Below are positions 19,739 through 32,337 of a stretch of 64,000 bases of DNA, piece by piece. Numbering within the stretch: position 1 is the first letter of the stretch; each line of letters begins with the position of its first letter. The stretch lies in contig OX419759.1 of assembly GCA_948567375.1 (NCBI GenBank), positions 16,522,744 to 16,586,743 on the forward strand. Reading direction: 5' to 3'. A program made the position numbers and the translations under genes. The DNA comes from Lunularia cruciata (lineage: Eukaryota; Streptophyta; Marchantiopsida; Lunulariales; Lunulariaceae). The notes under the pieces are model-generated. The model ran no database searches, was not told the DNA's origin, and saw nothing but the letters and a program-made list of their open reading frames with translations.

Positions 19739-20420
19739 TTATAGATAAATGACCTTCCTTGGAGCACAACAAGGTGTGCTATACCCTAAGTGTTTGTGTT
19801 TGCTAATTTTATGTTTTTCATACCATGCTACATTTTTTGAAAGAATTGTAGCACCAAACTTTTTTATGGTGGATTGGTCAAATGAGATAAGTATGGATAA
19901 GTTATTAGAACACAATGAAAAATCTTTAAGATGGAAAAACATCAATAGTCTAGAATTTTATTGATTGATGTGCTATCAATATGTGATAAGAACCTTCCTT
20001 TCCATGAAATCACTATACAAGTTGAAAATAATATATTTTGTTGTTTCTGTAAATTCCACTTTTGAATTTAGTGTTATCATGCATAATTTCCCTCTTATGA
20101 CTTTGTATTTTATTTATGCAACCTTATGTCAAGAATTATATTTAAATACAAATATTTAATGTTACTAAGCGTTTGAATACTATGTTCCATTGTTTATCTT
20201 TTGGGTTAGATTTGGAGAAGGAAAATTTTTCAGTTGAGCTTTATCAAATTAGAGAATTAAAGAACTGTCAAATAAAACATGTGAATTTCAATGATGTGGT
20301 ATATATTGATCATTTTTTTGTAGCTAATGTGCTTAGCTCATTTGTTGTTTTGAGAGAGAAAGATACTATCAAAGAATATGACAAATGAATGGTAGAATTG
20401 GAAGATGAGGTAAGCACAAA
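19739..20420 (+). pseudogene. Unrecognised decayed coding sequence
   Basis: Adjacent open frames at 19749-19964 and 20173-20388 read like protein (VDWSNEISMDKLLEHNEKSL; IRELKNCQIKHVNFNDVVYI; LREKDTIKEYDK), followed near 20407 by GAGGTAAGCA, a good splice-donor match. I do not recognise the protein and see no second copy. It may be a fragment of a host gene or of an unknown transposon. Base composition is as AT-rich as the flanks. Confidence 0.25.
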
Positions 20421-22499
20421 CTAGGGATAGCCTACTTCTTCTTTGTTGGTCATATTAAAGAAGCTTTGTTTGAAGTAAGACTATTGAAGTCTCTTCTTAA
20501 GTTCTCAATGTAGTTTTACGCTCACGGGTAATATCTACGGTATAATCACTCCCTTCTTTTTGTCCCAAGCTTAGATATTTGCATTGATTTCAGTCATCTC
20601 CAAGAGTAAGGAGAAAGTCTTTAGCCACTGAGACATAGGAGCTTTTACAATGCATATTGGTATGTCAACTTCTTATGATTTGTTGGGTTTTTTTGGTATG
20701 CATCTCATGTTATGTTTCCATTTTTCATTTTTACTTTTTATTTTAGGGACATGATATTATCTCCAATACTTAGAAGATGACCTGACCTGACCTGACCATT
20801 GTAGGTTCAAACAAAACTACTACACTTAAAACCTTACTCATCAACCTTCAACCCTTCCTTTGTACAAGCCACTAAACCCCTTTGAAACACCATTAATGGT
20901 GATCCAAAATATTTTAGAAGAAAAAATTTGAAAAACAAGCCCACATACAATTCAGTAACAAAAAATTTGCAAAACTTTACAAAACTAGTACAAGTATTGG
21001 GTGTCAAATTTGAACCAAAACTTATTTCATCTTCCCAAATAGTCATGATCTTTGTCAAAGATCAGGATTTTCAAAGCATCAAGAGCATTGCAATTTCTCC
21101 AAAAATGAATACACCATGAGATAGATGTATTTGTATATTCCATTCCATGTCCTCACACATATTCTATTATGCTCATCCCAATTTTTATCATATGTTTAGT
21201 TTGTAGATATTTCTCTTTATTAATGGAAGCTATGTTAGGTTTTCTTCCATTTTTAGGACCCACATCACACTCAATTAGACATCAAACCTGGCCTTGACAA
21301 CAAAAAGTCCAACATTTTCTTGATGTGTGTGTTTGTAAATAACAAATGTTTAATTTTCCATGTTGATATTTTCAAATAGTGACCCACATGCTCTTGGATG
21401 ATGGGGATGTGGTGAGATGAATATAATGTGCTAAAATTGCAAAGAAAATATGTGGAAGTTAGAGTGCACCTTGAGATCCTCTTTATGCAATCCTTGGTTC
21501 TTGCTATGTTGTGAGAATGGAAAAATTGCACTACCAACCCTTCTTGCAATCTCTTGTGAATTGGAATATCTTTTCTACCATTGATCCACTCACTATAGAA
21601 GTCCATGACCAGATATGCCTGTACAACTCTACCTTTGTCTTACATCCTTGGGTGTTAACATCATTTAGATAAATACATCATGTTGTGGAGTTTAGTTTCC
21701 AACTACTAGAAGACCTATATCCTTGCTAAATAGACTTGAGTCTACTTGGATACAACTGCTAATTTGGTGTGATTGTTGTTCAGCATTCATTATTCCAAAC
21801 CAAACATTAGAAAAAGCATTGGGATGCTCATAGTTCATAGATTTATTATACTTGAGTATACTGAATGAATTTATAAAGCATAGTTTGTCATGAATGTATG
21901 AACACTATTGTGAATTTCCATTGATCCAAATGATCTTCAATCTCCTTACTACTTATCAAAATGTCTTAGTGTGTTCCTATTCTTCTTGAAAATAACTTTG
22001 AGGTTTGGATTTCTTAGTCAATTTAACACAATCAAGAAGCTCCGGGTCAATGCAACACAATCAAGAAACTTAAATCTCAAAACCTTCTATCTAATCCCTA
22101 ATCTAATTACCATAATCAGAATCCTCAATCCCAATCCATAATCTCCAAACTCAAAATTCTGATCACCATAACCATAACCATAGCCTCCTTCATTGCTAAA
22201 TTCCCCAAATACTTCAAAAATTGTTGTCTCCAAACCCCCAATTCTTCACCTCAATAGTTGTGCCTCTTGGTAACACCCAACTTGATCTCCCTTGGAAAAA
22301 TACTAGACCCATCTACTACAATCCAACCCCCAAAAGCAACTCCTCCTCAAAAGCTACATCACACCTTAAAACAAAGAACCCAAGAAAAAACACAAAAATC
22401 CAAGTAACTACCAAGTGACATGCAAGAAGGCACATGGATGCCAAGTGACAAGCAGTGAGGGAACCCAAGTACATGAAACCAAAAAAATGGGAATCAAGT
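20421..22499. other. AT-rich DNA without a recognisable gene
   Basis: Only short frames. The longest, 111 codons on the minus strand at 21271-21606, starts MDFYSEWINGRKDIPIHKRL and has no motif I know. No LTR-A, B, C or Helitron sequence is seen. Near 22050-22150 there is a CT-rich run with repeated AATC and CATAACC words. Confidence 0.4.
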
Positions 22500-23940
22500 C
22501 CAAGAAGAGGGATATGGGATATTCAAATAATCATAGCTTCTTCTCTAAATCTTTGTTTGACAAGATTTTGGTGACAACAAAAGTACTCAAGATCCTCAAG
22601 AAGATGCTTCCAATGAGATGAAGCATGCACTATTTGGACTAATATACACCAAGAAATCAGCTCCCATGTGAAATGTGAGATGCCTTGCCTTAGGCTTGCA
22701 GGATTCAACTGTGAGACGCCTTGTAGGATCCTACTATGGGACTTCTTCCACAAGAATTAACTCCAAGAAGACAAGAACATTCAATTGGTCACACTTTCTC
22801 CTCTACGCCTTTGTTTGTCATGATTTTTGTGACTATAGAAAGCCCTTGAGAAGCCACTACCAATGAAATAAAGCTCACCCCGTTTGGACCAATAATCATG
22901 GATAAATAAGACCTAACTTGAATCGTGGGATGCCTTGCACTAACCTTGTAGGAATTAACTGTAGGATGCCATGTGGGATCCTACTATGGGACTCTTTCTA
23001 TGGGAATTAATTTAGAGAAGACAAGAATTTTCAATTGGTCATAAATTCTTCTCCCACCTCAATTTTGGTGATTAAGAAAAGCCCTTGAGAAGCTATTCCA
23101 ATAAGATGAAGCACATCCCATTTGAACCAATATCCACCAAGAAATCAGCTCTGATGTGAATCATGGGATACCTTGCCGGAAACTTGTGTGAATAGACTAT
23201 GGAATGCATTGTGGATCCTATTATGGGACTCTTTTTTATGTAAATTAACTTTGTGAAAACAAGAAAGTTCAACTAGTCATAACTTTGTCTTTGCATCTCT
23301 AATTGCCATGATTTTGGTAATTACTAAAAGCCCTTTACAAGACACTTCCAACAAGATTATGCATGCGTTGTTTGGAGCAGTAACCATGGAGAAAATTGTC
23401 CCAAAATGAATTGTAGGATTCTCTATGAGATGCTCTATAGGATTCAACCACGGGATGCTATATTGGATGCTCCTTGCATGAATTCATTATATGACTCCAA
23501 AAGTGGAATGCCATATGAGATGCTCCCTACGGGAATCAAGTTCATGAGTGCATGGAACTTCAGCTTGTTGTAACTTCATTTGTAGACCTTTGTTTTTTAT
23601 AATTTTGGTGTTTATGGATAGTCTTTGAGAAGTCACTTCTAACAAGATGAAGCACACCTTATTTGAACTAGTAACCACAAAGAAAATTGTCTCACATGAA
23701 TTGCAAGAATTTTTTATGGTATGCCCTTATGGGATTTGACTGTGTGACTCCTTCTTTGGGTATTAACTCCAAGGAGACAAGAACCTTCCATTATCATAAT
23801 TTCTTCTCTAGACCTTTTTTCTGCCACAATTTTGGTGTTTACAAATAGCACTTGAGAAGCCACTTCCATGAGATATAACACGCACAACTTGGACTAGTAA
23901 TCATGGAGAAAATTGTATGGACATGAACTAATCCTATGTT
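22500..23940 (+). repeat. Diverged tandem array, about 240 bp period
   Basis: Successive units share, in order, AAGACAAGAA, TTCAATTGGTCA, a TTCTTCTC then CTTTGTTT stretch, GATTTTGGTG, AGCCCTTGAGAAG, a CCAATGAGATGAAGC-like segment and GGGATGCCTTG. Unit starts fall near 22530, 22793, 23037, 23276, 23571 and 23794, giving spacings of 223-295 bases. Copies are strongly diverged. A further partial unit lies near 27060-27160, inside the Helitron remnant. Confidence 0.65.
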
Positions 23941-25897
23941 AGCCAATAGACAAGCTTGTAGTAGCCAATAGATCAGCTTATAACCCAGGTCATAGTAGAG
24001 CAGCCTTTAGTAGCCGATATTAGCTAATAGATTAACCTACATTAGCATGTTGTAAGCATGTAATTCAAACTTAACATAACACAAATTTTATACTTGAGAG
24101 AAATTATATTAAAACACATTTGAAATTGTTTTCTGAAGAGTAGACAATTCACTTCACAATAATGTAGTAGTAATTCACATTCTTTTTGCATTCATGATGA
24201 AGTGTACCATGAGATAGGTTTATTTTTGCCAATTGAAGGACATTGTCCACAATTTGCACAATTGTATATTCTTGACATTGCACATGAACATCAACACAAA
24301 CATGCAATAATGCCTTCCTTGCATTTGCCAACCTTGAAAGAATTGCAAACCATGTTGGATAATGTTAACCCATATGTGCATGCATTTCAAACAATGCAAG
24401 AAAGGAAAGGATCTTGCCAAATGGTATTAGTGTTCACTTGATACCATAATTATCTTTATATTTACTATTTGCAAGAAATCGTAATGCTTGGTGGTACGCT
24501 ACACCCACCTCCAATGAAGTTGTTGCACTAATGGTTGGAGATGGCTCCAAACATGTTGACCATTGTGATATAGTTGTGCAACATCATGATGGTTGTCTGA
24601 AGTGTATCTTGGAGATCCATGTAGCATATATTGCACTCCAATATCCACTTATTTCCATATGGTGAAGATGAGTTACATCTCAACATTCTATTGGGTAGGA
24701 TTCAAAACAATGTTCTTAATGCTACTAATGAGGAACATGAAGGGATGGATGGTGAAGTCAAAGTTGAGAATGAGATTGAAAATTCAACAAGGACTCAATG
24801 CAAGCATGTCACAATGGCCAAATACTATTGCTATCATCTTTACCTTTGAAATGGAGATCAGACTGCCTTGCTAAGTGTAGGACATTTGAAACAACAATAA
24901 ATTGTTGATGCATATGCACATATAGAACAAACTCGCTTGAAGTGTCTCCAATTTAATCAAAGAAAGCTACAAGCGGATCTTCATCAAGGTTTGCAAGATG
25001 CCATTCCACTTGGTGATACAAATACAACTATTGTTGGATAGTGCATCCTTTTGCACTCCTTCTCTATTGGGAACCCATGCCACATGGTCCAGACCATCCA
25101 AGATGACATGGCCATTTTTCAATGGGTTGGCTATATGATGGTTTTATGGCTTTCACTTGCAATCCACAATGGCCAAAATTAAGCAAGCATTGCTACCCAA
25201 TCAACAACCTCAAGATTGTCTTGATTTGATATCATGTGTGTTTTGCATGAAGCTAAAAGAATTTCACAATGATATTCATAGGAAATATATTTTAGGATGG
25301 GCACTTGTAGGCATTCATTTGACTAAGTTCTAGAAGCGAGAGCTCTCACATGCCCACATGCTCATCTTTGTTACCAAGGATTGTAAACCATGCATTCTGG
25401 AAGACATTGATAAGCTCATCAATGTAGAGATTTTTGACAAAGATAAGAATATGCTTTCTTACCAATCTTTGACAAAGTGTATGAGGCATGGTCCTTTGGC
25501 ATTGGTTTCCCTAATGCACCATGTATGGTAGATGGCAAATATCAAAAACACTATCCCCGTAAGGTTTAGGTAGAGATATCTATCAATGTCAATGGTTATC
25601 TTATCTATTGGCATAAAAACACAAGTGCAATAGTTTTGATGAAGGACGTAGCTCTTGAAAACCAATTGAAGATGCCACATAATCTTTACTTATCCACCAA
25701 GTACAATGCATATATTGTTAGGAGAACTCAAATTGGAGTGAAAGAACAAGGGAATATAAATTTAGCTATTCTATGGAGAAAAATTCATTCATTAATCTAG
25801 TCAAGAAAAAAATGCATAAAAATCACATAAATTTCATGGAGTCCACAATTGCTTAGGATTTTCATTCACTCAAGAATGGTCAAAAAGTCACTATTGA

Positions 25898-26624
25898 TGT
25901 AATACTAACAGCTAGAAAGATGATCTAGAGATGAAATTTGGTTTGGTAACATCTATAAGGATGTTATACATGATGGACTAAGTAGATACGTTAGAGGTAT
26001 CACCAAAAGAGTACTTCTACTAATAGGCCAAAAACCAAAACATGCTTGGAAACTTTAGAATCAATAGCTAGGCATATGATCTAGAGGTGAAACTTGAGGT
26101 GGTGACATCTAGAAGGATGTTACACATGATGGAGAACGTAGATCAGATAGAGGTATCACCAAAAGAGCACTTTTACTAATAGGGTAGAAGCCAAAAACAG
26201 CCTAAACTTTTAAGCCATTTTCAAAGGCCTAAATAGATGAATTAGGCCTCAAAATAGAAAGATTGCTTCCTCTTAGGAGCAAGAAAGCTTGCCTTCTTCC
26301 CCCATGATTAATATCATTGAGAGCCTTCCAATGGTACCTTACCCATCGGTACAAGAAGATTCCCTAAAGATTCCCTTTGGTTAACCCATTTGACCAACTA
26401 GATAGGACAAGGACTGACATGTAACCCATCCAAACAACTAATCCAAGGATGGAGCCCGCTGATAGGTCACCAATCCATGGATCTGATCCAAGGGTGGAGC
26501 TTCCTTTGAGGGGATCCTTTTTGCTATATAATAAAGAGAAGGTACTCCTTTGGGGCATCGGAGAATTGGGTGTAAAATCCATGTTTTCTCTCTTGAAGAG
26601 TTCTCTTGTCCACAGAATATTACA
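25898..26624 (+). mobile_element. Solo LTR of family A inside the Helitron (727 bp)
   Basis: TGTAATACTAACAGC to ATATTACA, long form with both internal units. It is flanked by a perfect 5-bp duplication ATTGA (25893-25897 and 26625-26629). Helitron coding sequence resumes on the far side at about 27.3 kb, so it inserted into the already present Helitron. A TATA box CTATATAATAAAG is near 26524. Confidence 0.9.
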
Positions 26625-26750
26625 ATTGACCACAGATATTATGTATATGGTTTATATATATAATGGTTTGTGTAAAATCTGTGTTTTCTCTCTTGAAGAG
26701 TTCTCTTGTCCTTGGAATATTACAATTGACCATAGACATTATTTATATAT
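26571..26750 (+). repeat. 100-bp tandem duplication across the LTR end
   Basis: TGTAAAATC begins at 26571 and again at 26671. Each unit contains TTTTCTCTCTTGAAGAGTTC, the LTR end ATTACA, the target duplication ATTGA and the flank CCA(C/T)AGA(T/C)ATTAT. Since the unit includes flanking DNA, the duplication happened after LTR insertion. The second unit ends in a (TA)n run near 26745. Confidence 0.85.
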
Positions 26751-29700
26751 ATATATCACTTGCTCTTATCTAGTTTTGGAATGTGTAATGCCAATTAAAC
26801 CTGTATTTATCCCTAGATTATATGGTGCTAATTGATATAAATCACCTCACAAAGTTCCACAAGTAGTATCTATTCTTGTAGCTTCTCATAGGGTACATTT
26901 ACTCATGAGCCATTCATGTAATGGAATCTTGTAGGAGCCATTCACATAGCATTCTCATAGGTCCCGTAGCCGATCCTATAGGAGCCATTCTTGCAAGTCC
27001 CACAACCAATCTTGTAAGACACATTTGTCCCAAACTTCAGGTGGATGGAATTTTTTCCTAGAACTTTTGTTTCCATGATCTTGGTGTCTATGGAAAGCAC
27101 TTAAGAAGATGCTTCCAACAAGATAAGGAACATCTCATTTTCATATGAATTCACAAAGAAATCAGCCCAAACATGAACTGTCTTTTTATGCACTCTCATA
27201 AATAGAATCTTGTAAATTGAAGATGAGGAGGAGGATCTATATGATATTTACACTTCTACACTCCAATAGAATAGCTATCTCATATTCACTCTTCAATGTT
27301 TCCGTAGGATATTTTTACTACAAAGTATTTCCATAATTAATGAGACTCCACACTTAGTACATATCAATCCGGAGGTACGTAACAATATTCAAGCAATGAA
27401 GTACCTTTTCAAGCATGTCTACAAGGAACATTATAGAGCTATTATAGCTATTACACACATTAGCACCAATGATAATGCCCAACAAAAAATTGATGAAATA
27501 GAGTAGTATCTTGATTGTTGTTATGTGTTAGCACCTGAGACATCATAGTATATATTCAAGTTTGAGATGCAAGATCATTATCTTGCAATAGAATGTTTTC
27601 AATGCCACTTGGAACATCAACAAACTATGGTATTCACCAAATATGCAAATCTATGAGCATTAGTTGAAAACTCAAATGTAGCGAAGACAACTTTGTTTTA
27701 GTGTTTTGAGGTTAATCATAAATGTAATGCAACACATGAACTCACATAAAATGAATTCCCACAACAATAGGTGTGGAAAAAGAGAGGAATAGAGATATGA
27801 CTTGCACAAATGAGATTTTGCTATTTTTGTGTGTACTTTGCTCATCTAGCCTTTGGCAAACATTACTATCTATCTATGTTATCAAGCTATATCAAAAATG
27901 CAAACTCCTTTGCTGACCTCTGCACTATCAACAACATTGATCACAACATATTTAAGGATGCTTGAATAGTGCTTGGGTTGCTCAAAGATGAGAATAAGTG
28001 GCATCAGCCTTTGCAAGAAGTCAGTCTTTGGGCCCCTTGCAAACAACTCAAGAGATGTTTGCCTCTATGTTGATCTTCTACAAAGTGATAAACCTTGAGC
28101 AATTAGGGAATGGCCATTAAAAGAGGTTCGAAGATGACTTCCAAGCTATGAGCCATAGAGAATAGGGAGACCCATCTTTAGAACTCTTTTGACAATATGA
28201 AAAAGAACAAAGCACTTTATGAGCTTGAGTATATCTTGAACCAAAATAGATGAAATCTTTCAAAGTCTTCAACAATGCCACTTTCAACATACACACCTTA
28301 TGTTCACATGTGTAATAGACTCATCCAAGAGGAGTTGGCATATGACCAAATGCTCCTTGTGGCTGAAGGAATAAAAAAATGCAAACTTGTTGAATAAAGA
28401 CCAACATGTGGTATATGCACCAATTTTAATGTCTTATCACCAAAAAGTGGAAAACATTCTTGATCTCTAACAATAGAGGTATAGGAAAGACTTTTATGTG
28501 GAAAAATTTGATGTCCTTACTACATGGTCAAGTCAAGATTGTCCTTGCCATAACATCAATAGGAATAGTGGCACTTTTGCTTTTTGGAGGATGTATAACA
28601 CATTTGAGGTTCAAGATTCCAATCCTATCAAATGACAAGTCCACTTGTAATGTCACTTAGAGAATGGCACTAGGTGAGCTATTGCCTGAGGCAAACTTCA
28701 TCATCTAGAAAAAAGCTCCAATAATGCATTGCCATGCATTTGAGGCCATTGATTGTACTTTGCAAGATCTCATGAAAATTGTTGATTGTGAAGTACAAAA
28801 AAAAACCATTTGGGTGTAAGACAATTGTGCTTGGTGGAGAATTTTGGTAGATCTTGCCTATGGTTTTGAAACAAAGACAAGTTGACATTGTTGTAGCATC
28901 ATTACTACACTCTCATCTTTGGCAACATATCACTAGTTTCTTTTTGCAACTAAACATGAGACTATCTAGGTCTACATCTATTCAAGAGAAATATTTTGCC
29001 AAATGGATTCTTGAAGTTGGTGATTGTACTTTGCCGGCAATTCTAGCTCAAGGAAGTACTAATCAGGATTGGATTGCTATTCCACCTGCACCACAATTGC
29101 CAAGTGAGGAGCATAATTTGAAGGCCTTGTCAATGTAGTGTATCCTGATTTTTGGCATCATGTGAGAAGCATTGTGTACCTTACAAACCATAACATACTT
29201 GCACCCAAGAATCTTGATGTTATCAACAAAGTCATCTTTGAATATATGTCAAGAGAGTTACAAACTTATCATAGTGCTAATTTTGTGGTGCTTGTTGAAA
29301 AAGATACCATGAGTGGGATGCCACAAACAATTTTGTATCTTTTTGAGTTTTGCAATACTATGCAATCCAATGGTATGGCAAACCACGAGCTCTAGTTGAA
29401 GGTTTGCATTCCAATCATTCTTTTGTGCAATCTTAACCAATCAATTGGTTTGTTCAATGCCACTAGATTGATTGTTACAAGGCTTAGGCAGTGTGTAATA
29501 GAAGCATAAGTAATCATTGGAAGTAATATAAATACCAAGGCCTTTATTCCCTATATTGTTATGTTACTTACTGGGCTTGATTGGCCCTTTGTCTTATTTC
29601 ATTGCCAATTTCCTATAGTTTTCATATGCTATAACAATCAACAAAAGTCATGGAAAAACAATGGATAATGTTGGTGTTGATTGATCAAGTCTGATCTTCT

Positions 29701-29835
29701 TGCATGGTCAATTGTATGTTGCAATCTCTTTGGTGATGAGCTCTTCAAAAATCAAGATCCTCAATGTACAAGGACCAAGTGAATCCAAAATATATATGGA
29801 ATGTGGTTTATAAGGAGATTTTAAGATTTATTTTA

Positions 29836-31905
29836 CTCCTTCAAGCTCTATTTTGACCTTCAATAGGAATTGATAACTCTGCAAATTGATCATCTAGTTG
29901 TTAAGATCATGCAATGCAAGTACATATTATTGTATAAGCTGCATGTAAATTTTTAGATTGTATTTCTTTCTGATCACTTTTGAAGAGGTCTCATGGATCA
30001 TCTCCATCTCCATTCCATGTGTTTGATAATCCTTTGTTATATTACTTAGCTGCCCAACTCATATTCTAAATTTCAGATGAACTTTGCAATTTCAAGAGCT
30101 ATTAGTTGTGATTACTCTAAAGTTAGCAAGATAAGAAACTCTCATATTAGTAGTTCATAACATCTTTTCTTACATACTTTTTATTGTTTGTACAAGGAAT
30201 ATGTCTCTAGATATGCTAAAGATTGCACTTCACTAAGAATTGGAATCAGTTTAGTTGGTAACATACTCACAATAAATAGAAAAGAAGCCAATAGTTGTGT
30301 ACTATTGATGACCAAATCAAATAATGGACATGCGCATTCTCTAATATAGTACACACAATATTGGTTGATTACAAGAGTAGAACTTGGGAAGACTTATATA
30401 TGGGTATCCACCAACGACTTGGCCAATGCTACATAATCACAAGGAGGTAGCTAGTAAGAAAATCTTGGACATGAATTGGTTGTAGTGCTTGTAGCTTATC
30501 TCTCTTTCTTTGAACTAGAAATTCAAACAAACCCGTGAAATTTTGTGCTTCTATCCATTTGAATTTTGAGAAAAATTTGTTGGTTCTATGTAGGGACAAC
30601 CCGAGCTTTGCCCTTTGAATGTGTATGCCAAGATTGTGCAAGTTGCTGCAAGTTGGGTGCACTATGCTGCAATCATGGTTGAGTTGTATTACTTCCTACT
30701 TTCTCATATTTTGGTCAAATCATCTCTTCCAAAGCTTGTGCATGGTAAGCTTTGGGCACTTGCAACCTACTCTCTAAGATGTTTTAGTCCCACAAGGTTT
30801 TCATCTTTAAGATTGTTTAGAGGATGACTATGTGGAGATGTTATTTTTAGTTAGAGGATGGCTATGTGATAATATCTTTTTGACATGAATAATAATCTAC
30901 AATATACCTTTATATCATAGTTGACGAACCAAAATTTGTCTATTCAACTTTTCCCATAACAACTTGATCCATGTCTTGGTTGATTTTCTGCATTCTATTT
31001 GTCTACTCTGAAATTTTCTCATGTGGTTGGACTAGACTTTGACAAAGTTATGCTATCTCGCTGATCATATTGGCCTTCTATGTTTTGTTTGTCATGTACC
31101 TATTCTTCATACATGTTTTATGCAGGTTTCATTCAAGTTGCATGCTCTAAGTAAGTAGCTATATGTGTTGCTTCAATTTTTGAAGCAACTATAGGGAGCA
31201 ACCATCTATAAATTGAATACATTCAGCTGAGGTGCACATTATTTGAACAAATTTTTAGCACTTTTTTCTCCTTTTCCATTGTTTGAGGTGTTCCATTGTA
31301 AATATGCATTAATGATTCATTCACCTTTGGAAGGCTATTGAGTTGTTGGAATGGTTCTTCTTGTGTATGTATACATTTTGTACTCATCATTTAAGCATGA
31401 AATCTGTCCTTCTCTGAATATCTCAAGTTTGGCTATCATATCCACATTAGTAGTCCCCTTCACAGTCCATATCAAGATAAAAAAAAAAAAGCCAACATTG
31501 CAACACAAAACCTCTTATGCAACTTTTGGTAGGAATTAGAAAGGTGCAAGTATAACCAAGACCAAGATAATCATGTACACAGGCAAACATCAAGTTAACA
31601 TAGATTATCTATGATAAATGCATATCTTTGTGAGCAGTTTGATGCATTCGTTTGTCATGTCAATTTCTTCTTTCAGATTCATGTATGTACATTGAACATA
31701 TGACAATCATAGTAATGATCTGGACTAATTAGTGAGTCTTTCATCAATGTCATAATCTCAAGTGATGATTTATGAGTTGTGTTGATGGCCCAAGACAAAA
31801 CAAATTGAGATGGAGGACAAATATGGTACGGATCTTCATTCTAAATTTCTGAAGAAATCTTTCAATTGTAAACTTTCATTGGATTCCTAACTTCACTCAT
31901 GATAT
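29836..31905. other. AT-rich DNA without a recognisable gene
   Basis: May include the 3' part of the Helitron, but I could not identify a terminal hairpin or CTRR end. Short frames at 30429-30662 (minus) and 30615-30827 (plus) show no known domain. A poly-A run of ten or more bases lies at about 31480. Confidence 0.4.
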
Positions 31906-31920
31906 TTTTTATCTGACCAC

Positions 31921-32337
31921 ATGACCACCCCGAAACCGAAACTGTGGGTTCAAGCGAGACATTTCGTGGATAGAACCCTTATACCAGAATTGACGGGTTG
32001 TGGAACTGTGGCAAAACATGTTGCGTTGCTGTTGCAAAAATGCATTGCTGTTGCAGCAGGTAACAAGAGAGAGATAGAGCTCTCTACAGTCTCTAGCAGT
32101 AGGGATTTCGATTCCGATTGCCGTAGATCCTTTGTGGAAGGGTGGAGACTTGGGACACGTGAAAAAGAGGAAATGGAAGCGTGTGGAGATGGAGCGGAGG
32201 AGGTTGGCTGTCAGGAAGGATTACCGTATATCGTCCATATGAGAGTAGCTTGGGTCGTGTCCAGTCTTGAAGGAAGAGGTGGAAGAACGGCAAGATGGAC
32301 TTACGAACGACATGTTGGTGCGCGCTGCTCCTCATAG
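31921..32337 (+). CDS. Hypothetical 138-codon ORF
   Basis: Complete ATG-to-stop frame at the left edge of the CpG-rich segment. It starts MTTPKPKLWVQARHFVDRTL and has an Ala/Val-rich part (VALLLQKCIAVAAG), then a charged second half rich in Glu, Gly and Arg. No signal peptide, transmembrane helix or domain that I recognise. A length of 138 codons can occur by chance in GC-richer DNA, and a 105-codon frame overlaps on the other strand. It may be an exon or 5' UTR sequence of a lost gene. Confidence 0.25.
   Translation: MTTPKPKLWVQARHFVDRTLIPELTGCGTVAKHVALLLQKCIAVAAGNKREIELSTVSSSRDFDSDCRRSFVEGWRLGTREKEEMEACGDGAEEVGCQEGLPYIVHMRVAWVVSSLEGRGGRTARWTYERHVGARCSS

Larger units (their letters stand above)
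24165..29835 (+). pseudogene. Helitron Rep/helicase pseudogene, interrupted by a solo LTR
   Basis: Reading the plus strand in shifting frames gives the Helitron protein in order. Helitron-like N domain: YHEIGLFLPIEG, CPQFAQLYILD and LQTMLDNVNPYVHAFQ. Then LQYPLI, SVGHLKQQ, VDAYAHIEQTRLKCLQFNQ, QGLQDAIPLGD. Rep region: KLKEFHNDIHRKYILGWA, ELSHAHMLIF, CMRHGPLAL, PHNLYLSTKYNA. After the LTR: MKYLFKHVYKEHYRAII, YLDCCYVLAPET. The helicase has RGIGKTFMWKNLMSLL (Walker A, where GGxGTGKT has decayed), ILAPKNLDVINKVI and FSYAITINKSHGKTMDNVGV. The autonomous element would replicate by rolling circle. Dozens of stops show it is long dead. Helitron termini were not found. Confidence 0.85.
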
